64,000 nt of DNA from Acidobacteriota bacterium (GTDB lineage: Bacteria > Acidobacteriota > Terriglobia > Bryobacterales > Bryobacteraceae), in assembly GCA_018268715.1 (NCBI GenBank), contig JAFDVZ010000018.1:39946-103945 (forward strand). The letters run 5' to 3'. Position 1 is the first letter of the stretch, and each line of letters starts with the position of its first letter. Position numbers and translations under genes: made by a program. The notes beneath the pieces were generated by a model. It was given only the letters and a program-made list of their open reading frames with translations. It did no database searches and was not told where the DNA came from. Below are positions 1 to 9,871 of the stretch, in pieces.

Positions 1-755
1 AACGGACAGAGAATAGGCACGTTCCGCAGCCGGAGCAGGAGGCGTCCGCTTAGGTTACCGCCAGTCCCTCCGCCGACGGCTCCAAGCTCCCCTGTGTTAT
101 GAGGCCTGGCAAATCGGTGAACGGAACGAAAATCGGTGCAGTCCGCTGCCGGAGCAGCGGAGTTCGCTTCCGACCACCGGTTCGACCGCCAACCGTGCCT
201 AGCTTGCCTGCGTGATGAGGCCGGGCAAATCGGTGAACGGAACGAGAATCGGTGCAGTCCGCTGCCGGAGCAAACGCGTCGGTTCAAACCGTCGGGATCC
301 CCGCCGACGGTGCCTAGCTCGCCCACGCTGTGAGACCGAGCAAACGGTGAACGGAACGAAAAGCGGTACAGTCCGCTCCCGGAGCGGCGTTTGCTTCAGA
401 CCACCAGTTCCCCGCCGACCGCGCTAGCTCGCCCATGCGATGAGGCCGGGCAGAGCGGTGAACGGACAGAAAATCCGTGTCGGCCGCTGCCAGGTGGCGT
501 CCGCTTCCAACCGCCAGTTCCACCGCCACGCGCCTGGCTCGCCCACGCTACAAGACCGAGCATAGCGGTGAACGGACCGAGAATCTGTGCAGTCCGGCGC
601 CGGAGCAGCGACGTTCGCATCAGATCGCCAGTTCTCCGCCGACGGCGCTGGCTCACCCATGCGATAAGGCCGGGCACAGACGGTGCACGGATCGTGAACC
701 CGTGCAGTCCGCTGCCGGCGCAGCGGCGTTCGCTTCATACCGCCGCCAACGGCGC
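1..755. repeat. Degenerate tandem array derived from the 3' end of glgP
   Basis: About seven head-to-tail units fill this gene-free stretch. The landmark CTAGCTCGCCCA, or a close variant, starts near 83, 199, 314, 424, 534 and 648, and then at 756, where it is the real stop-codon end of glgP. Spacings are 116, 115, 110, 110, 114 and 108 bp. A partial unit at 1-82 shows the array runs off the left edge. Read on the minus strand, each unit still shows blurred remains of the glgP C-terminus (for example PGLIAWAS, LGLVAWAS and LGLTAWAS before a stop). The units are therefore tandem duplications of the last ~36 codons of that gene, now decaying. Short ORFs here on both strands are by-products of the repeat. 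Confidence 0.85.
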
Positions 756-3335
756 CTAGCTCGCCCACGAGATCAGGCCGGGAACAAACGGCGTGAACAG
801 ATCGGCGTGACTCGGCCGCACGCGGACAGTGAACCCGTGCAGCCCGCTGCCGGAGCAGGCGGCGTTCGCTTCAAACCGCCAACTTCCGCCGCCGGCGTCG
901 CCGACGCTCCGCATACGCTCGACGGCGGGCTCCTGAATTTCGTTCAACGGGCTTAGCTTCCCGACATACAGCTCCACGGCGACATCCTCGGGTGAAAGGC
1001 CCGCCAGGTGGATGCGCGCCTTCACCGTCACGTTCGCGCCCACCAGCACCGACGAGGTCGCGTCCCGGCGAGCCTCCTCAATGCGGACCCGCGGCCACTC
1101 CGCGCGAACCCGGGCCTGCCACGCCGCCAGCGCGCGAGTCCGAGCCGCCCCGTTCTCGTCCACCGATTGGAACTGGCTGTGCGCGCGGAAATAGTAGCCG
1201 CACATGTAATCGCCCACCATCCGATGCGTGTTGACGAACCGGCACAGCGATCCGATGGACGCCTTCATGCGTTCGATCCAGCGTCGCGGAATGCGATCGG
1301 GACCGCGGTCGTAGAAGGCCGGCACCACGTCGCTCTCGAGCAGATCGTAGAGCGCGTCGGCTTCAAGCTGATTCTGGTACTCGGCATCCGGGTACTGCTC
1401 GCCCTTGCCGATGGCCCAGCCGATGAGCGGCGGGTTGGCCGGATCCCGCCACACCTCGTCCCACCATCCGTCGAGCGTACTCAGGTTCAACACGCCGTTG
1501 GCGGCCGCCTTCATGCCGCTGGTGCCGCTCGCCTCATTGGGACGCAGCGGCGTGTTCAGCCACACGTCGACGCCCTGCACCAGGTAGCGCGCCACCGACA
1601 TATCGTAGTTCTCCAGAAAGACGATGCGTCGTCCGAGCTCTTTCTGCCGCGTGACGGTGGACAGTTGCCGGATCAGGTCCTTGCCCATGTCGTCGCGGGG
1701 GTGCGCCTTGCCGGCGAAGATGATCTGCACCGGCCGCTGCGGATCGTTGAGAATACGGGTCAGCCGCTGCATGTCGCGCAGGATCAAGGTGGCCCGCTTG
1801 TAGGTGGCGAAGCGGCGGGCGAAACCGATGGTGAGCGCGTCCGGATCGAGGATCTCATCGGCGGCCTCGATCTCCGAGGGTGGAGCGCTGCGCCGGACGC
1901 GCTGCTCCCGGACCCTGGTGCGGGCCCAGGCCACCAGGCGGTCGCGGCGCCGCTCATGCGTTCGCCACAGCTCCTCGGCGGGGATCGAGTTCACCCGCGA
2001 CCACACCTCTCCGTTGGCCAGGTCGTCGCGCCAGGCCGGCCCCAGGTAGCGGTCGTAGAGCTGGTTCATCTCCAGCGACGTCCAACTGCGGAAGTGCACG
2101 CCGTTGGTCACATGGCGGATGGGGATCTCGTCTTCTGGCACGCCCGGCCACAGCACGCGCCACATGTGGCGGCTCACCTCGCCGTGCAGCTTGCTGACGC
2201 CGTTGGATTGCGTGGCCAGGCGCAGCGCGAGCACGGTCATGCAGAACTCGCCCTGGCCCGGCGCCGAGCGGCCCAGGTCCATGAAATCGGTCCAGGAGAT
2301 GCGCAGGCGGTCGGCGAAGCCGTGGAAGTAGCGCTCGATCAGCTCGGGGCCGAAGTAGTCGTGGCCGGCCTCGACGGGAGTGTGCGTGGTGAAAACGAGG
2401 CTCGCGGATGCAAGCACGCGGGCTTCCTCAAACGACAGGCCGCGGGTTTCCATCAGGCGGCGGATGTGCTCGACGGCCAGGAACGCGGAGTGGCCCTCGT
2501 TCATGTGATAGACGGTCGGGCGGAGTCCCAGCGCCTCCAGCGCGCGATAGCCCCCGACCCCCAGCAGGATCTCCTGGCGGATGCGGGTTTCGCGATCGCC
2601 GCCGTACAGCGTATCGGTGATGTCGCGATCCTCGGGCCGCGGATTCCGGTCGAAGTTGGTGTCGAGCAGGTACAACGCGATCCGGCCCACCTGCACGCGC
2701 CACACCTGGGCGTAGACGGGGTGGTCCGGCAGGTCCACCGAAACCACCAGTTGGGCGCCCGACGGGTCGCAGGCGGGACTGACGGGCAGGTTGTGAAAAT
2801 CGTTGTCCTCGTAGGCCTCCTGCTGCCAGCCGGCCTGGTTGAGGTATTGCTTGAAATAGCCTTGCTGGTACAGCAGTCCGACGCCGGTGAGGGGCAACCC
2901 CAGGTCGCTCGCCGATTTCAGATGGTCGCCGGCCAGCATGCCGAGGCCGCCGGCGAAGATCGACAGGCATTCGGTGATGCCGAATTCGGCCGAAAAATAG
3001 GCAATCGAGGGCAGGTTGCCCGGGCGCGCGCCGCAGTGTTTCTGAAACCACGCCGGCTGCTCCGCCAGGTACGATTCCAGGTCGGATTCCACGCGCTGGA
3101 GATGCGCCAGAAAAGCCTGATCGTCGGCCGCCTCCTCGAGCTTATTCTGGGCGATGCTGCCCAGCATCAACACCGGATTATGCCCGGTCTTTTCCCATAA
3201 TTCGCGGTCCAGGCGCCGGAATAGCTCGACGCTTTCGTGACTCCACGCCCATCGCAGGTTGTAGGCGATGGTGCGAAGGGCCTCGAGTTGGATGGGAAGA
3301 GCTGGAACGACGCTGAATTGCTGAATCGGTCTCAC
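756..3335 (-). CDS. glgP: Alpha-glucan (glycogen) phosphorylase
   Basis: The 859-residue product is a maltodextrin/glycogen phosphorylase of the shorter, DUF3417-containing type. It phosphorolyses alpha-1,4-glucans to glucose-1-phosphate in the cytoplasm. The N-terminal ~130 residues match DUF3417 (a YNLRWAW stretch near residue 25). The PLP pocket motif EASGTSGMKA lies at 601-610, making Lys609 the cofactor lysine. The start is GTG; an ATG 8 bp upstream is out of frame and quickly stopped. The C-terminal segment (FTVRVRP...PGLI.WA) is the normal family ending, so the gene is intact. That same ending has been copied repeatedly downstream of the stop. It is divergent from the chemoreceptor gene at 3473. 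Confidence 0.95.
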   Translation of the reverse strand: MRPIQQFSVVPALPIQLEALRTIAYNLRWAWSHESVELFRRLDRELWEKTGHNPVLMLGSIAQNKLEEAADDQAFLAHLQRVESDLESYLAEQPAWFQKHCGARPGNLPSIAYFSAEFGITECLSIFAGGLGMLAGDHLKSASDLGLPLTGVGLLYQQGYFKQYLNQAGWQQEAYEDNDFHNLPVSPACDPSGAQLVVSVDLPDHPVYAQVWRVQVGRIALYLLDTNFDRNPRPEDRDITDTLYGGDRETRIRQEILLGVGGYRALEALGLRPTVYHMNEGHSAFLAVEHIRRLMETRGLSFEEARVLASASLVFTTHTPVEAGHDYFGPELIERYFHGFADRLRISWTDFMDLGRSAPGQGEFCMTVLALRLATQSNGVSKLHGEVSRHMWRVLWPGVPEDEIPIRHVTNGVHFRSWTSLEMNQLYDRYLGPAWRDDLANGEVWSRVNSIPAEELWRTHERRRDRLVAWARTRVREQRVRRSAPPSEIEAADEILDPDALTIGFARRFATYKRATLILRDMQRLTRILNDPQRPVQIIFAGKAHPRDDMGKDLIRQLSTVTRQKELGRRIVFLENYDMSVARYLVQGVDVWLNTPLRPNEASGTSGMKAAANGVLNLSTLDGWWDEVWRDPANPPLIGWAIGKGEQYPDAEYQNQLEADALYDLLESDVVPAFYDRGPDRIPRRWIERMKASIGSLCRFVNTHRMVGDYMCGYYFRAHSQFQSVDENGAARTRALAAWQARVRAEWPRVRIEEARRDATSSVLVGANVTVKARIHLAGLSPEDVAVELYVGKLSPLNEIQEPAVERMRSVGDAGGGSWRFEANAACSGSGLHGFTVRVRPSHADLFTPFVPGLISWAS

Positions 3336-3407
3336 ACTTGCATCCTAGTGCGCGCCGGAGGACGGGCGCAAGCCCTTGAGAGGCGGGCCCGCGGGCGCCA
3401 ATCCGGT

Positions 3408-3434
3408 GAATTTCCTCCGATTCTCACGAAATTC
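3408..3434. promoter_or_regulatory. Inverted repeat in the glgP / chemoreceptor divergent region
   Basis: GAATTTC (3408-3414) and GAAATTC (3428-3434) form a perfect 7 bp inverted repeat with a 13 bp spacer. It sits in the only intergenic gap between two divergent genes, 39 bp before the chemoreceptor start. It could be an operator for either gene; no regulator is known. The rest of 3336-3472 shows no clear feature. Confidence 0.35.
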
Positions 3435-3472
3435 CCGTGTCGGTCGATGAGCCACTTGGGAGTTCTTCCTGA

Positions 3473-4972
3473 ATGGTACGTTTTCGTGATCTAAATCTTG
3501 CGCCAAAGATGATGAGCGGATTCGCGGCGACGGCGATCATCACTTTGGGGGTAGGGTGGTTCGGGGTTCGCGACGTGAGTCTCGACAACGACGCCATCGA
3601 AACACTATACAAACGACGCCTGGGAGGCGTTTCTGACCTGAAGCAGGCGCAAATCGAATTGTTGCGTTCCCTGTCCGGTCAGAAGAACGCTCTGGTGGCC
3701 TACACGCCGGAGCAGCGCGACGCGCACATTAAGGATATGCGCGAAGCCGAGACGAATTTCCAGACCCTCATGCACAAGGCCGACGGCGTCGCTCAGGGCG
3801 ACGAGGAACGCCAGTTGAACAACGCCATCGACCGGGCCTGGGCGGAGTTTCAGAGCGTCAACAACCAAGTGGCTCAGAAACTGGCGAACTCGGAGGCCGA
3901 GGCGGCCTTCCAGTTGTCCAATGGCGCGGCCCGGGCGGCCTTCGAACAAACGCAGAGCGCGCTCGAAAAGGCCGTCGAATACCGCAAGGCGCTGAGCGGG
4001 CGCGAGTATGAGTCGACGCTCGCGCGCAACCAGGAGGCCCGGCTGTGGCTGATCGGCCTGGCGTTTCTGGGGTCCGGCATTGGGCTGGCGTTCGGCTATC
4101 TGATCTCGCGAGCCGTGGCGCAGCCGATCCACCACATCGTGGAAGGTTTCAACCGGCTGGAGAAGGGCAACCTGACGGGTCGCCTGGACATCGATTCGAC
4201 CGACGAGATTGGAGTGCTGGCGAACGCCTACAATCGCGTGGTGGAGCGCCTTCGCGGCGTGGTGGGCGATGTCCAGCAGGCGTCCTCGCGCGTATGGGAA
4301 GCCGTGGCGTCGGTTTCCGGGCACGCCAATGCGGGGCGCCAGGCCGGCAATTCCGCCACGATTGAAGCCACCGCAGCCGCCATCCGGCAGATTGCGAGCG
4401 CGGCCGAACAGAACGCCGCCCTGGCGGCCAACGCCGCGCACGAGTTCGACTCCGCGCAGGCCAGTTCGGCCGAAGGCCGCGAGGCCGTCAAGCGGATGAC
4501 CGAGGCGGTGCTGCAAATCAACGCGAGCAGCAAGAAGATCTCCCAGATCATCCACGTGATGGACGAAATCGCGTTTCAGACTAACCTGCTGGCGCTGAAC
4601 GCGGCGGTGGAGGCGGCCCACGCGGGCGAGGACGGAAAAGGCTTCGCCGTGGTGGCGGCCGAGGTTCGCGCGCTCGCCCAGCGAAGCGCCGAAGCGGCCA
4701 AGGACATCACCCAACTGATCGCCGATTCGGTGTCCCGCGCCGCCGCCGGGCAGGATCTCGCGCTGCAGTCCGGGCGCGCCCTGGAAGAGATCGCCAACAA
4801 CGTCTCCAGCGTCAGTGAGATGGTGCGGAACATGGCGCAGAGCTCCAACGAACAACGCGAAGCCATGCGAGAAGCCAACACCGCCATCGGTCGCATCGAC
4901 GAGACCATGCGTCAGAACGCCGAGGAGGTAAAACATCTAACCGGCGTTGTGTCGTATTTTCAGATTGGATGA
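3473..4972 (+). CDS. Methyl-accepting chemotaxis protein
   Basis: A 499-residue chemoreceptor with classic topology. A first membrane helix lies at ~13-32, a helical periplasmic sensor domain at ~33-188, and a second membrane helix at ~191-211. A HAMP domain follows at ~212-265. The cytoplasmic signalling domain carries the hairpin-tip sequence [20 protein letters not shown]. It would signal to CheA/CheW, but no che genes are in the window. The sensor is a four-helix-bundle type with no recognisable ligand motif, so the stimulus is unknown. The stop overlaps the thiL start by 4 bp (ATGA), an unusual pairing. Confidence 0.95.
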   Translation: MVRFRDLNLAPKMMSGFAATAIITLGVGWFGVRDVSLDNDAIETLYKRRLGGVSDLKQAQIELLRSLSGQKNALVAYTPEQRDAHIKDMREAETNFQTLMHKADGVAQGDEERQLNNAIDRAWAEFQSVNNQVAQKLANSEAEAAFQLSNGAARAAFEQTQSALEKAVEYRKALSGREYESTLARNQEARLWLIGLAFLGSGIGLAFGYLISRAVAQPIHHIVEGFNRLEKGNLTGRLDIDSTDEIGVLANAYNRVVERLRGVVGDVQQASSRVWEAVASVSGHANAGRQAGNSATIEATAAAIRQIASAAEQNAALAANAAHEFDSAQASSAEGREAVKRMTEAVLQINASSKKISQIIHVMDEIAFQTNLLALNAAVEAAHAGEDGKGFAVVAAEVRALAQRSAEAAKDITQLIADSVSRAAAGQDLALQSGRALEEIANNVSSVSEMVRNMAQSSNEQREAMREANTAIGRIDETMRQNAEEVKHLTGVVSYFQIG

Positions 4973-5826
4973 TCGAGCGCGGAGAACTCGGGCTAGTCGA
5001 CAGAATTCGTAAACGGGCGGCCGGATGGACGGGGCCGCAGATCGTCGCCGGCATTGGAGACGACTGCGCCGTCTTCCGGCCGAACGCGCGTGAAGACCTG
5101 GTGTTCACGACCGATTTCCTGATTGAAGACGTCCACTTCCGCCGCGACACGCATTCGCCCGAGGACATCGGTCACAAGGCGCTGGCGCGCGGGTTGAGCG
5201 ACATCGCCGCCATGGGCGCCGAGCCCAGGTTCGCGCTGCTGTCGCTGGCCCTTGCGCCGTGGGTGGACGACCTGTGGGTGGATCGTTTCTACACCGGATT
5301 CCTGCGGCTGGCGCGCCGGTGGAAGACGACGCTCGCCGGCGGCGACCTCTCGCACACCGACAAAGTCGCCTGCGACATCGTCGCGTGCGGCGCCGTTCCC
5401 CGTGGACAGGCGCTGCGGCGGGACAGCGCGCGCGTGGGCGATGCGGTCTGGGTGTCCGGCGCGCTCGGCAAGCCGTGGCGGACGCATCTGCGTCCCAAGC
5501 CTCGCATCGATGTGGGACTCGCGGTGCGCGGCTTCGCCACCGCGGCGATGGATCTCACCGACGGCCTGGCGCTCGACCTGCACCGTCTGTGTCAGGCTTC
5601 CGGCGTGTCGGCGGAGTTGGACCGCGTGCCGGTGGTGCGCGGCTCAACCCAGCAGCAGGCGTTGTATGGCGGCGAGGACTACGAACTGCTGTTCACCGCG
5701 CCGGAGGGCGTCGCCGCGCCTCGCGGCTGCCGAAGGATCGGGTCCATCGGGGACGGTCCCGTGGGCCAGGTGTCGCTTGGCGGAGCCGCGCTCCCGGTGC
5801 GTGGATACGACCATTTCCGTCTATGA
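4969..5826 (+). CDS. thiL: Thiamine-monophosphate kinase
   Basis: A 285-residue protein of the PurM/ThiL fold that phosphorylates thiamine monophosphate to thiamine diphosphate with ATP, the last step of cofactor synthesis. The N-terminal Mg-ATP motif GIGDDCAVF (near residue 27), the [12 protein letters not shown] strand, [10 protein letters not shown] and the [16 protein letters not shown] segment are all present. The length is slightly shorter than the usual ~320 residues, through a trimmed middle. The ATG overlaps the preceding chemoreceptor stop, so translation is probably coupled. No other thiamine genes lie nearby. Confidence 0.92.
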   Translation: MIERGELGLVDRIRKRAAGWTGPQIVAGIGDDCAVFRPNAREDLVFTTDFLIEDVHFRRDTHSPEDIGHKALARGLSDIAAMGAEPRFALLSLALAPWVDDLWVDRFYTGFLRLARRWKTTLAGGDLSHTDKVACDIVACGAVPRGQALRRDSARVGDAVWVSGALGKPWRTHLRPKPRIDVGLAVRGFATAAMDLTDGLALDLHRLCQASGVSAELDRVPVVRGSTQQQALYGGEDYELLFTAPEGVAAPRGCRRIGSIGDGPVGQVSLGGAALPVRGYDHFRL

Positions 5827-5833
5827 TGTCGGA

Positions 5834-6202
5834 ATGGAGACCGTCCTTGATGAACTGATCCGCCGCGAGCCGATTTTCCACCGTCCGGAGTTCGGAACCT
5901 CCCGCGCCGACTTCGATCGCATGATGTCGCCGGACTTCTGGGAGGTGGGCGCGTCGGGCCAGTGCTACTCGCGCGAGTTCATTCTGGACGTGCTGGAGCG
6001 CCGCCACGCCTCGCCGCATGACGACGTCTGGGAGGCGTCGGACTTCCGCTGCCGCCGCCTGTCGGAAGACGTCTACCTGCTCACCTATCTGCTGACGCAG
6101 AACCACACGCGCCGCACGCGCCGCTCCACCCTCTGGCGACGCACGCCGGAGGGATGGACGATCGAGTACCACCAGGGCACCCTCATCGCCGATACCGTTT
6201 AA
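5834..6202 (+). CDS. NTF2-like (DUF4440/SnoaL-type) protein
   Basis: A 122-residue protein starting at ATG 5834, 8 bp after the thiL stop. The longer open frame upstream lies within thiL and is not coding. The pattern of an N-terminal helix, then DFDRMMSPDFWEVGASG, then alternating strands ending in W-T-I-E-Y-H-Q-G fits the small alpha+beta cone fold of DUF4440. Members are often stand-alone proteins of unknown substrate. Its stop overlaps the convergent ADOP gene stop by 4 bp. Confidence 0.75.
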   Translation: METVLDELIRREPIFHRPEFGTSRADFDRMMSPDFWEVGASGQCYSREFILDVLERRHASPHDDVWEASDFRCRRLSEDVYLLTYLLTQNHTRRTRRSTLWRRTPEGWTIEYHQGTLIADTV

Positions 6203-8607
6203 TCGTGCCGCAGCGCCTCCAAAGGGTCGATGCGAATCGCGCGCCGGGCGGGCAGGAACACCGCCGCCGCGGCGACGCACGCCAGTGCCGCGCAAGCCGC
6301 CGCCATCGGGCCGTAGCCGGGAACCGCCACATTGCCGATCAACGGCGCCGCCAGCTTCCGGGCCTCGATCGCGAGCAGAGCGCCCATCAGCAGTCCAACG
6401 CCGAGGGTGAGCGCCGCCTCGCCCAGCACCATCCCCGTCACATGGCCGCGCCTTGCGCCCAACGCCATCCGGATGCCGATCTCATGGGTGCGCCGAGCCA
6501 CGGAAACCGCCAGCAATCCGTACAAGCCAATGCCCGCAAGCACGGCCCCCAGCGCTCCGAAGAACCCGGAGAGCATCGCCACCAGCCGCTCGGGGACCAT
6601 CGCGGCGTCCACCTGGTCGCTGAGCGTCGTGATCTTCTCCACCGGGGCGGCCGGCAGCACGCTCTTCATCGCCGCCCGCACCGCCGGCGCCAGCGAAGCC
6701 GGATCGACGCCCGTGCGGATCACGTACTGCGAGAACGACGTCGCCTCCTGAAACGAGTTGAGGTACATCGTGCGCGGCGGCGAGTCGCGCAGCTCGGTGT
6801 ACTTGGCGTCCCCCACCACGCCGACGATTTCGAACGGCTTATCATCGCCGTCGAACCAGATGTGTTTGCCGATCGGATCGCGGCCGGCGAAATAGCGGCT
6901 GACCAGCGCCCGATTCACGATCATCACGCGCGGCCGGCCCGCGTCGTCCACGCGAAAATCGCGCCCGGCCAGCAACGGAATGCCGAGCGTCTCAAAGCAC
7001 CGCGGCCCGGCCAGATTCATCGCCACATAGCGGCGCTCTTCGGGCCGCTCCTCGAATCCTTCGGCCTTGATAATGCGGCTCGCGCCCGCGCCCTGGATCG
7101 GCGTAGCGCCGCTCAGCGAAGCCGAGAGCACGCCCGGAATCGCCTCCAGTTGCGCGAGCGCCTGCTCGGACCGGCGCGCGAGTTCCGGACGTTGGTAGCC
7201 CGAGTGGGCCGTGTCCAGAACGGCCAGCAGCACGTGATCGCGACGGAAGCCGAGCCCGACGTCGCGCAGGTCGGACATATGCCGGATAAAGAGCCCAGCG
7301 GCGGCAACCAGCAGCACCGACAGCGCCGTCTGCGCCGCCGTCAGGCCCCGGCCGAGCATTCGGCGCGAGCGCGTCTCACCAGCCTTGGCGCTTTCGCGCA
7401 GCGCGCCTCCAGCCGCGGCCCGGAACGCTCCGAGCGCCGGCGGCAGCCCAAACAACACCCCCGCGAGCAACGTCACGGCCGCGCCGAACAGCAGAACGCG
7501 CCAGTCCGGCTGGACGTCGAGGTAAATCCGCTCATGCTCGCGCCCACTCGCGATGATGCGCACCAGCGCGGCGGTTCCGATCCAGGCCACGGCGATTCCG
7601 GCCAGCGCGCCCACCACCGCGAGCAACGTCGATTCCGTCATTACTTGCCGCATCAACCGGCCCCGCCCGGCGCCCAGTCCAGCACGCACCGCCATCTCCC
7701 GCCGCCGGCCGAATCCGCGCGCCAGCAACATCCCGCCGACGTTGATACAGGTCAGCAGCAGGAGCAGTCCGGCCACCGCCATCAGCACCGTGAGCGGCCG
7801 GCCGTAACGGTCGCGGACCGTGGCTGCGCCCGTCCCCGCCGCCTCCAGTTCGACCTTCAACTGCCGCACCAGCGAGTCCTTACTGCGCGCCGCGCGCTCT
7901 TCGATGGTGAACTGGTACAGCACGGCCATCTCGGCGCGCGCCTGGTCGATGGTCACGCCCGGCTTCAGTCGCGCAAACAGCGACAAGCCGGGTTTCTCCG
8001 CCGGCGCGACGGCCAGCCACGCCTCGGTCGGTAGCCAACCGCGTAAGCCAACGAAGGAAGGCTCGGCCACGCCGACGATGGTGTACGGGGCGTCGTTGAC
8101 GACGATGCGTTGGCCCAATACGCCGGGATCGCCGTGGTAGCGTTCGCGCCAGCAGACGGCGCTGATCACCGCCACGCCATCGTCGCGCGCTTCGATCAGC
8201 CGCCCGACGGCGGGCGTCACCCCCAGCATGGAAAAGTAGTTGCCGAGCACGCGCTCGATCACGCCGTAGCGCGGATCGCCGCCGCCGGTGCGGATGCGGG
8301 CGTGGTCGTCGGTTCCCATCCCCGTCAGCTCGGCGAAGACGTGATTGTGGTCGCGAAAGCGCCGGAAACTGGCGGGCGTCCAATAGCCGTTGCCGCGAGG
8401 CTCCCCGGGATACTTCTGCAGCAGCTCAACCAACTGCTCCGGATGCCGCACCGGGAGCAGGCGCAGCATCACGGCGTTCATCAGGCTGAACACGGCGGTG
8501 TTGGCGCCGATGCCCAACGCCAGCGACGCGACCACGGTCGCCGTGAAACCGGGGCTCCGGCGCATTCCGCGCAGCCCATATCGAACATCCTGCCAGAATC
8601 CGGACAT
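6199..8607 (-). CDS. ADOP-family ABC transporter permease (FtsX/MacB type)
   Basis: An 802-residue duplicated permease: MacB-like periplasmic core, FtsX three-helix unit, then the same arrangement again. It opens with the typical DVRYGLRGMRRSPGFT and TLALGIGANTAVFSL-like first helix. It ends with VFLPARRAIRIDPLEALRHD, the usual FtsX C-terminal signature. No ATPase gene is present, as is normal for acidobacterial duplicated orphan permeases. The short N-terminal helical prefix seen in some ADOPs is missing here, unlike the copy at 42065. It is the last gene of the minus-strand exported-protein cluster, 42 bp after the PLP enzyme. Substrate unknown. Confidence 0.9.
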   Translation of the reverse strand: MSGFWQDVRYGLRGMRRSPGFTATVVASLALGIGANTAVFSLMNAVMLRLLPVRHPEQLVELLQKYPGEPRGNGYWTPASFRRFRDHNHVFAELTGMGTDDHARIRTGGGDPRYGVIERVLGNYFSMLGVTPAVGRLIEARDDGVAVISAVCWRERYHGDPGVLGQRIVVNDAPYTIVGVAEPSFVGLRGWLPTEAWLAVAPAEKPGLSLFARLKPGVTIDQARAEMAVLYQFTIEERAARSKDSLVRQLKVELEAAGTGAATVRDRYGRPLTVLMAVAGLLLLLTCINVGGMLLARGFGRRREMAVRAGLGAGRGRLMRQVMTESTLLAVVGALAGIAVAWIGTAALVRIIASGREHERIYLDVQPDWRVLLFGAAVTLLAGVLFGLPPALGAFRAAAGGALRESAKAGETRSRRMLGRGLTAAQTALSVLLVAAAGLFIRHMSDLRDVGLGFRRDHVLLAVLDTAHSGYQRPELARRSEQALAQLEAIPGVLSASLSGATPIQGAGASRIIKAEGFEERPEERRYVAMNLAGPRCFETLGIPLLAGRDFRVDDAGRPRVMIVNRALVSRYFAGRDPIGKHIWFDGDDKPFEIVGVVGDAKYTELRDSPPRTMYLNSFQEATSFSQYVIRTGVDPASLAPAVRAAMKSVLPAAPVEKITTLSDQVDAAMVPERLVAMLSGFFGALGAVLAGIGLYGLLAVSVARRTHEIGIRMALGARRGHVTGMVLGEAALTLGVGLLMGALLAIEARKLAAPLIGNVAVPGYGPMAAACAALACVAAAAVFLPARRAIRIDPLEALRHD

Positions 8608-8649
8608 GTCATCGAATACAGTCTGGATCGCGGCCAGGATCTAACGCGC

Positions 8650-9855
8650 CTAAGCCGCCAAAGCGCCCTTCAGCACCTCGCGCAACCGCCGCGCGACGAT
8701 CTCGGCCTCGCCCGGCTCGAGCATCCACACGCCAACGGTCAGCGCATCGCCGCCGGGAACCAGTTCGATCGCCGGATCGCCCTCGCGCATCTTCCTGCGG
8801 ATGTCGTCGATGCTCGCCGTCACAGCGCCCGGCTCCCACAGCACCCGCACATGCGGGACGTGATTGGCGATTTCCGGAATCCAGATCTCCGTGCGAACGC
8901 CCTTCAGCCCGCCGACGGCCTTGCGCACCACCTCCGCGCGGCGCTCCCATTCCTTCCACTCGGCCGCGTGGTCCTTCTTGAAGAACATCTCCACGGCCAC
9001 CATCAGCCCGATCATCTCTTCCTTATTCACCTTCTGCCCGCGACCGATGGAATCGCTGTTGGGCGGCGCGTTCAGCAGGGCGGCCTCGATAAGATCCTTG
9101 CGGCCCAGCAGAAGCCCGCTGCTCTGCGGTCCGCGGATGCCCTTGCCGCCCGAAAACGTCACCAGGTCGAAGCCCATCCTGGTGTACTTGGAAAAGTTCT
9201 CGACCGGGGGCACATCGGCCGCGGCGTCGTTGAACGTCGGCACGCCGTGCTTCTTGCCCAACTCGACGAACTGCTGCCCGCTGATCTTACCCGCCGGCTC
9301 ATTGGCGTTGAAGAACAGCATCATCAGCGTGTTGGGGTTGACGGCCGCTTCCAACTCCGCCGCCGTCTCCACCTCCACCATCCGCACGCCGCAATTCCGC
9401 ACGGCGTGATCGTAGCCGTAGCGGTGCGACTTCTGGATGATCACCTCGTTCTTCATACCCGTGGAATCGGGCAGCCGCTGAATCTTCGCCGTATCCTTGC
9501 CGGTCATGCAGGCCGCCGTGCCCAGGGTCAGCGCGGACGCCGCGCCCGCCGTCACCATCGCGGCCTCGCAGCCGATCAGCGCTGAAAGGCGCCGTCCCAC
9601 GGCCTCATTCAACGCCACCAGGTTCACGAACTTCCGCGACGCCGCCTGCATCGCCTGCATCACTTCGGGCGGCATCAGCGACGCGGTCATCATCGTATAG
9701 GTGCCGGCCGCGTTGATAAACGGCCGCACCCCCAGTTCCTTGAAATAATCACGCGCCGGCCCGCCGCTGACGGCCGCCTCCGCGCTCGCCGAAAGCAGGC
9801 CGCCCGCGAGCGGAGCGCTCGACAGGCCTCGCAGGAACGCACGCCGATCGGACAT
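8650..9855 (-). CDS. Tat-exported SelA-like PLP-dependent enzyme
   Basis: A 401-residue fold-type I PLP enzyme related to SelA and D-glucosaminate-6-phosphate ammonia-lyase. It begins with a twin-arginine-type leader (DRRAFLRG, then an Ala/Leu-rich stretch to ~28). GTYTMMTASLMPPEV is the family's substrate-loop region. Asp210 should contact the pyridine nitrogen, and Lys238 in FSGGKGIRGPQSSG is the predicted Schiff-base lysine. It lies 16 bp after a DUF362 gene and shares its orientation. An exported PLP enzyme is uncommon: Tat would allow cofactor loading before export. Substrate unknown; an amino sugar acid or amino acid is possible. Confidence 0.82.
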   Translation of the reverse strand: MSDRRAFLRGLSSAPLAGGLLSASAEAAVSGGPARDYFKELGVRPFINAAGTYTMMTASLMPPEVMQAMQAASRKFVNLVALNEAVGRRLSALIGCEAAMVTAGAASALTLGTAACMTGKDTAKIQRLPDSTGMKNEVIIQKSHRYGYDHAVRNCGVRMVEVETAAELEAAVNPNTLMMLFFNANEPAGKISGQQFVELGKKHGVPTFNDAAADVPPVENFSKYTRMGFDLVTFSGGKGIRGPQSSGLLLGRKDLIEAALLNAPPNSDSIGRGQKVNKEEMIGLMVAVEMFFKKDHAAEWKEWERRAEVVRKAVGGLKGVRTEIWIPEIANHVPHVRVLWEPGAVTASIDDIRRKMREGDPAIELVPGGDALTVGVWMLEPGEAEIVARRLREVLKGALAA

Positions 9856-9871
9856 GTTGCGAAACTCCCTT

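Noticed and set aside
1..900. Repeat array considered as a CRISPR
   Set aside because: The unit is ~110 bp, similar across its full length with no unique spacers, has no cas genes nearby, and matches the end of glgP.
136..956. Several overlapping ORFs on both strands in the left-end repeat
   Set aside because: They are by-products of tandem units with a multiple-of-three-like spread of stops. They change frame between units and show no codon pattern or start signal.
1008..3200. 730-codon ORF on the plus strand opposite glgP
   Set aside because: It mirrors glgP codons in a GC-rich genome and has His/Arg-rich, low-information translation with no family features.
5252..5833. Longer N-terminus for the NTF2-like protein
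   Set aside because: The extension is thiL read in another frame; ATG 5834 gives a normal family length.
6154..8034. 626-codon plus-strand ORF across the first ADOP permease
   Set aside because: Arg/Gln/His-rich shadow frame; the opposite strand encodes a clear permease.
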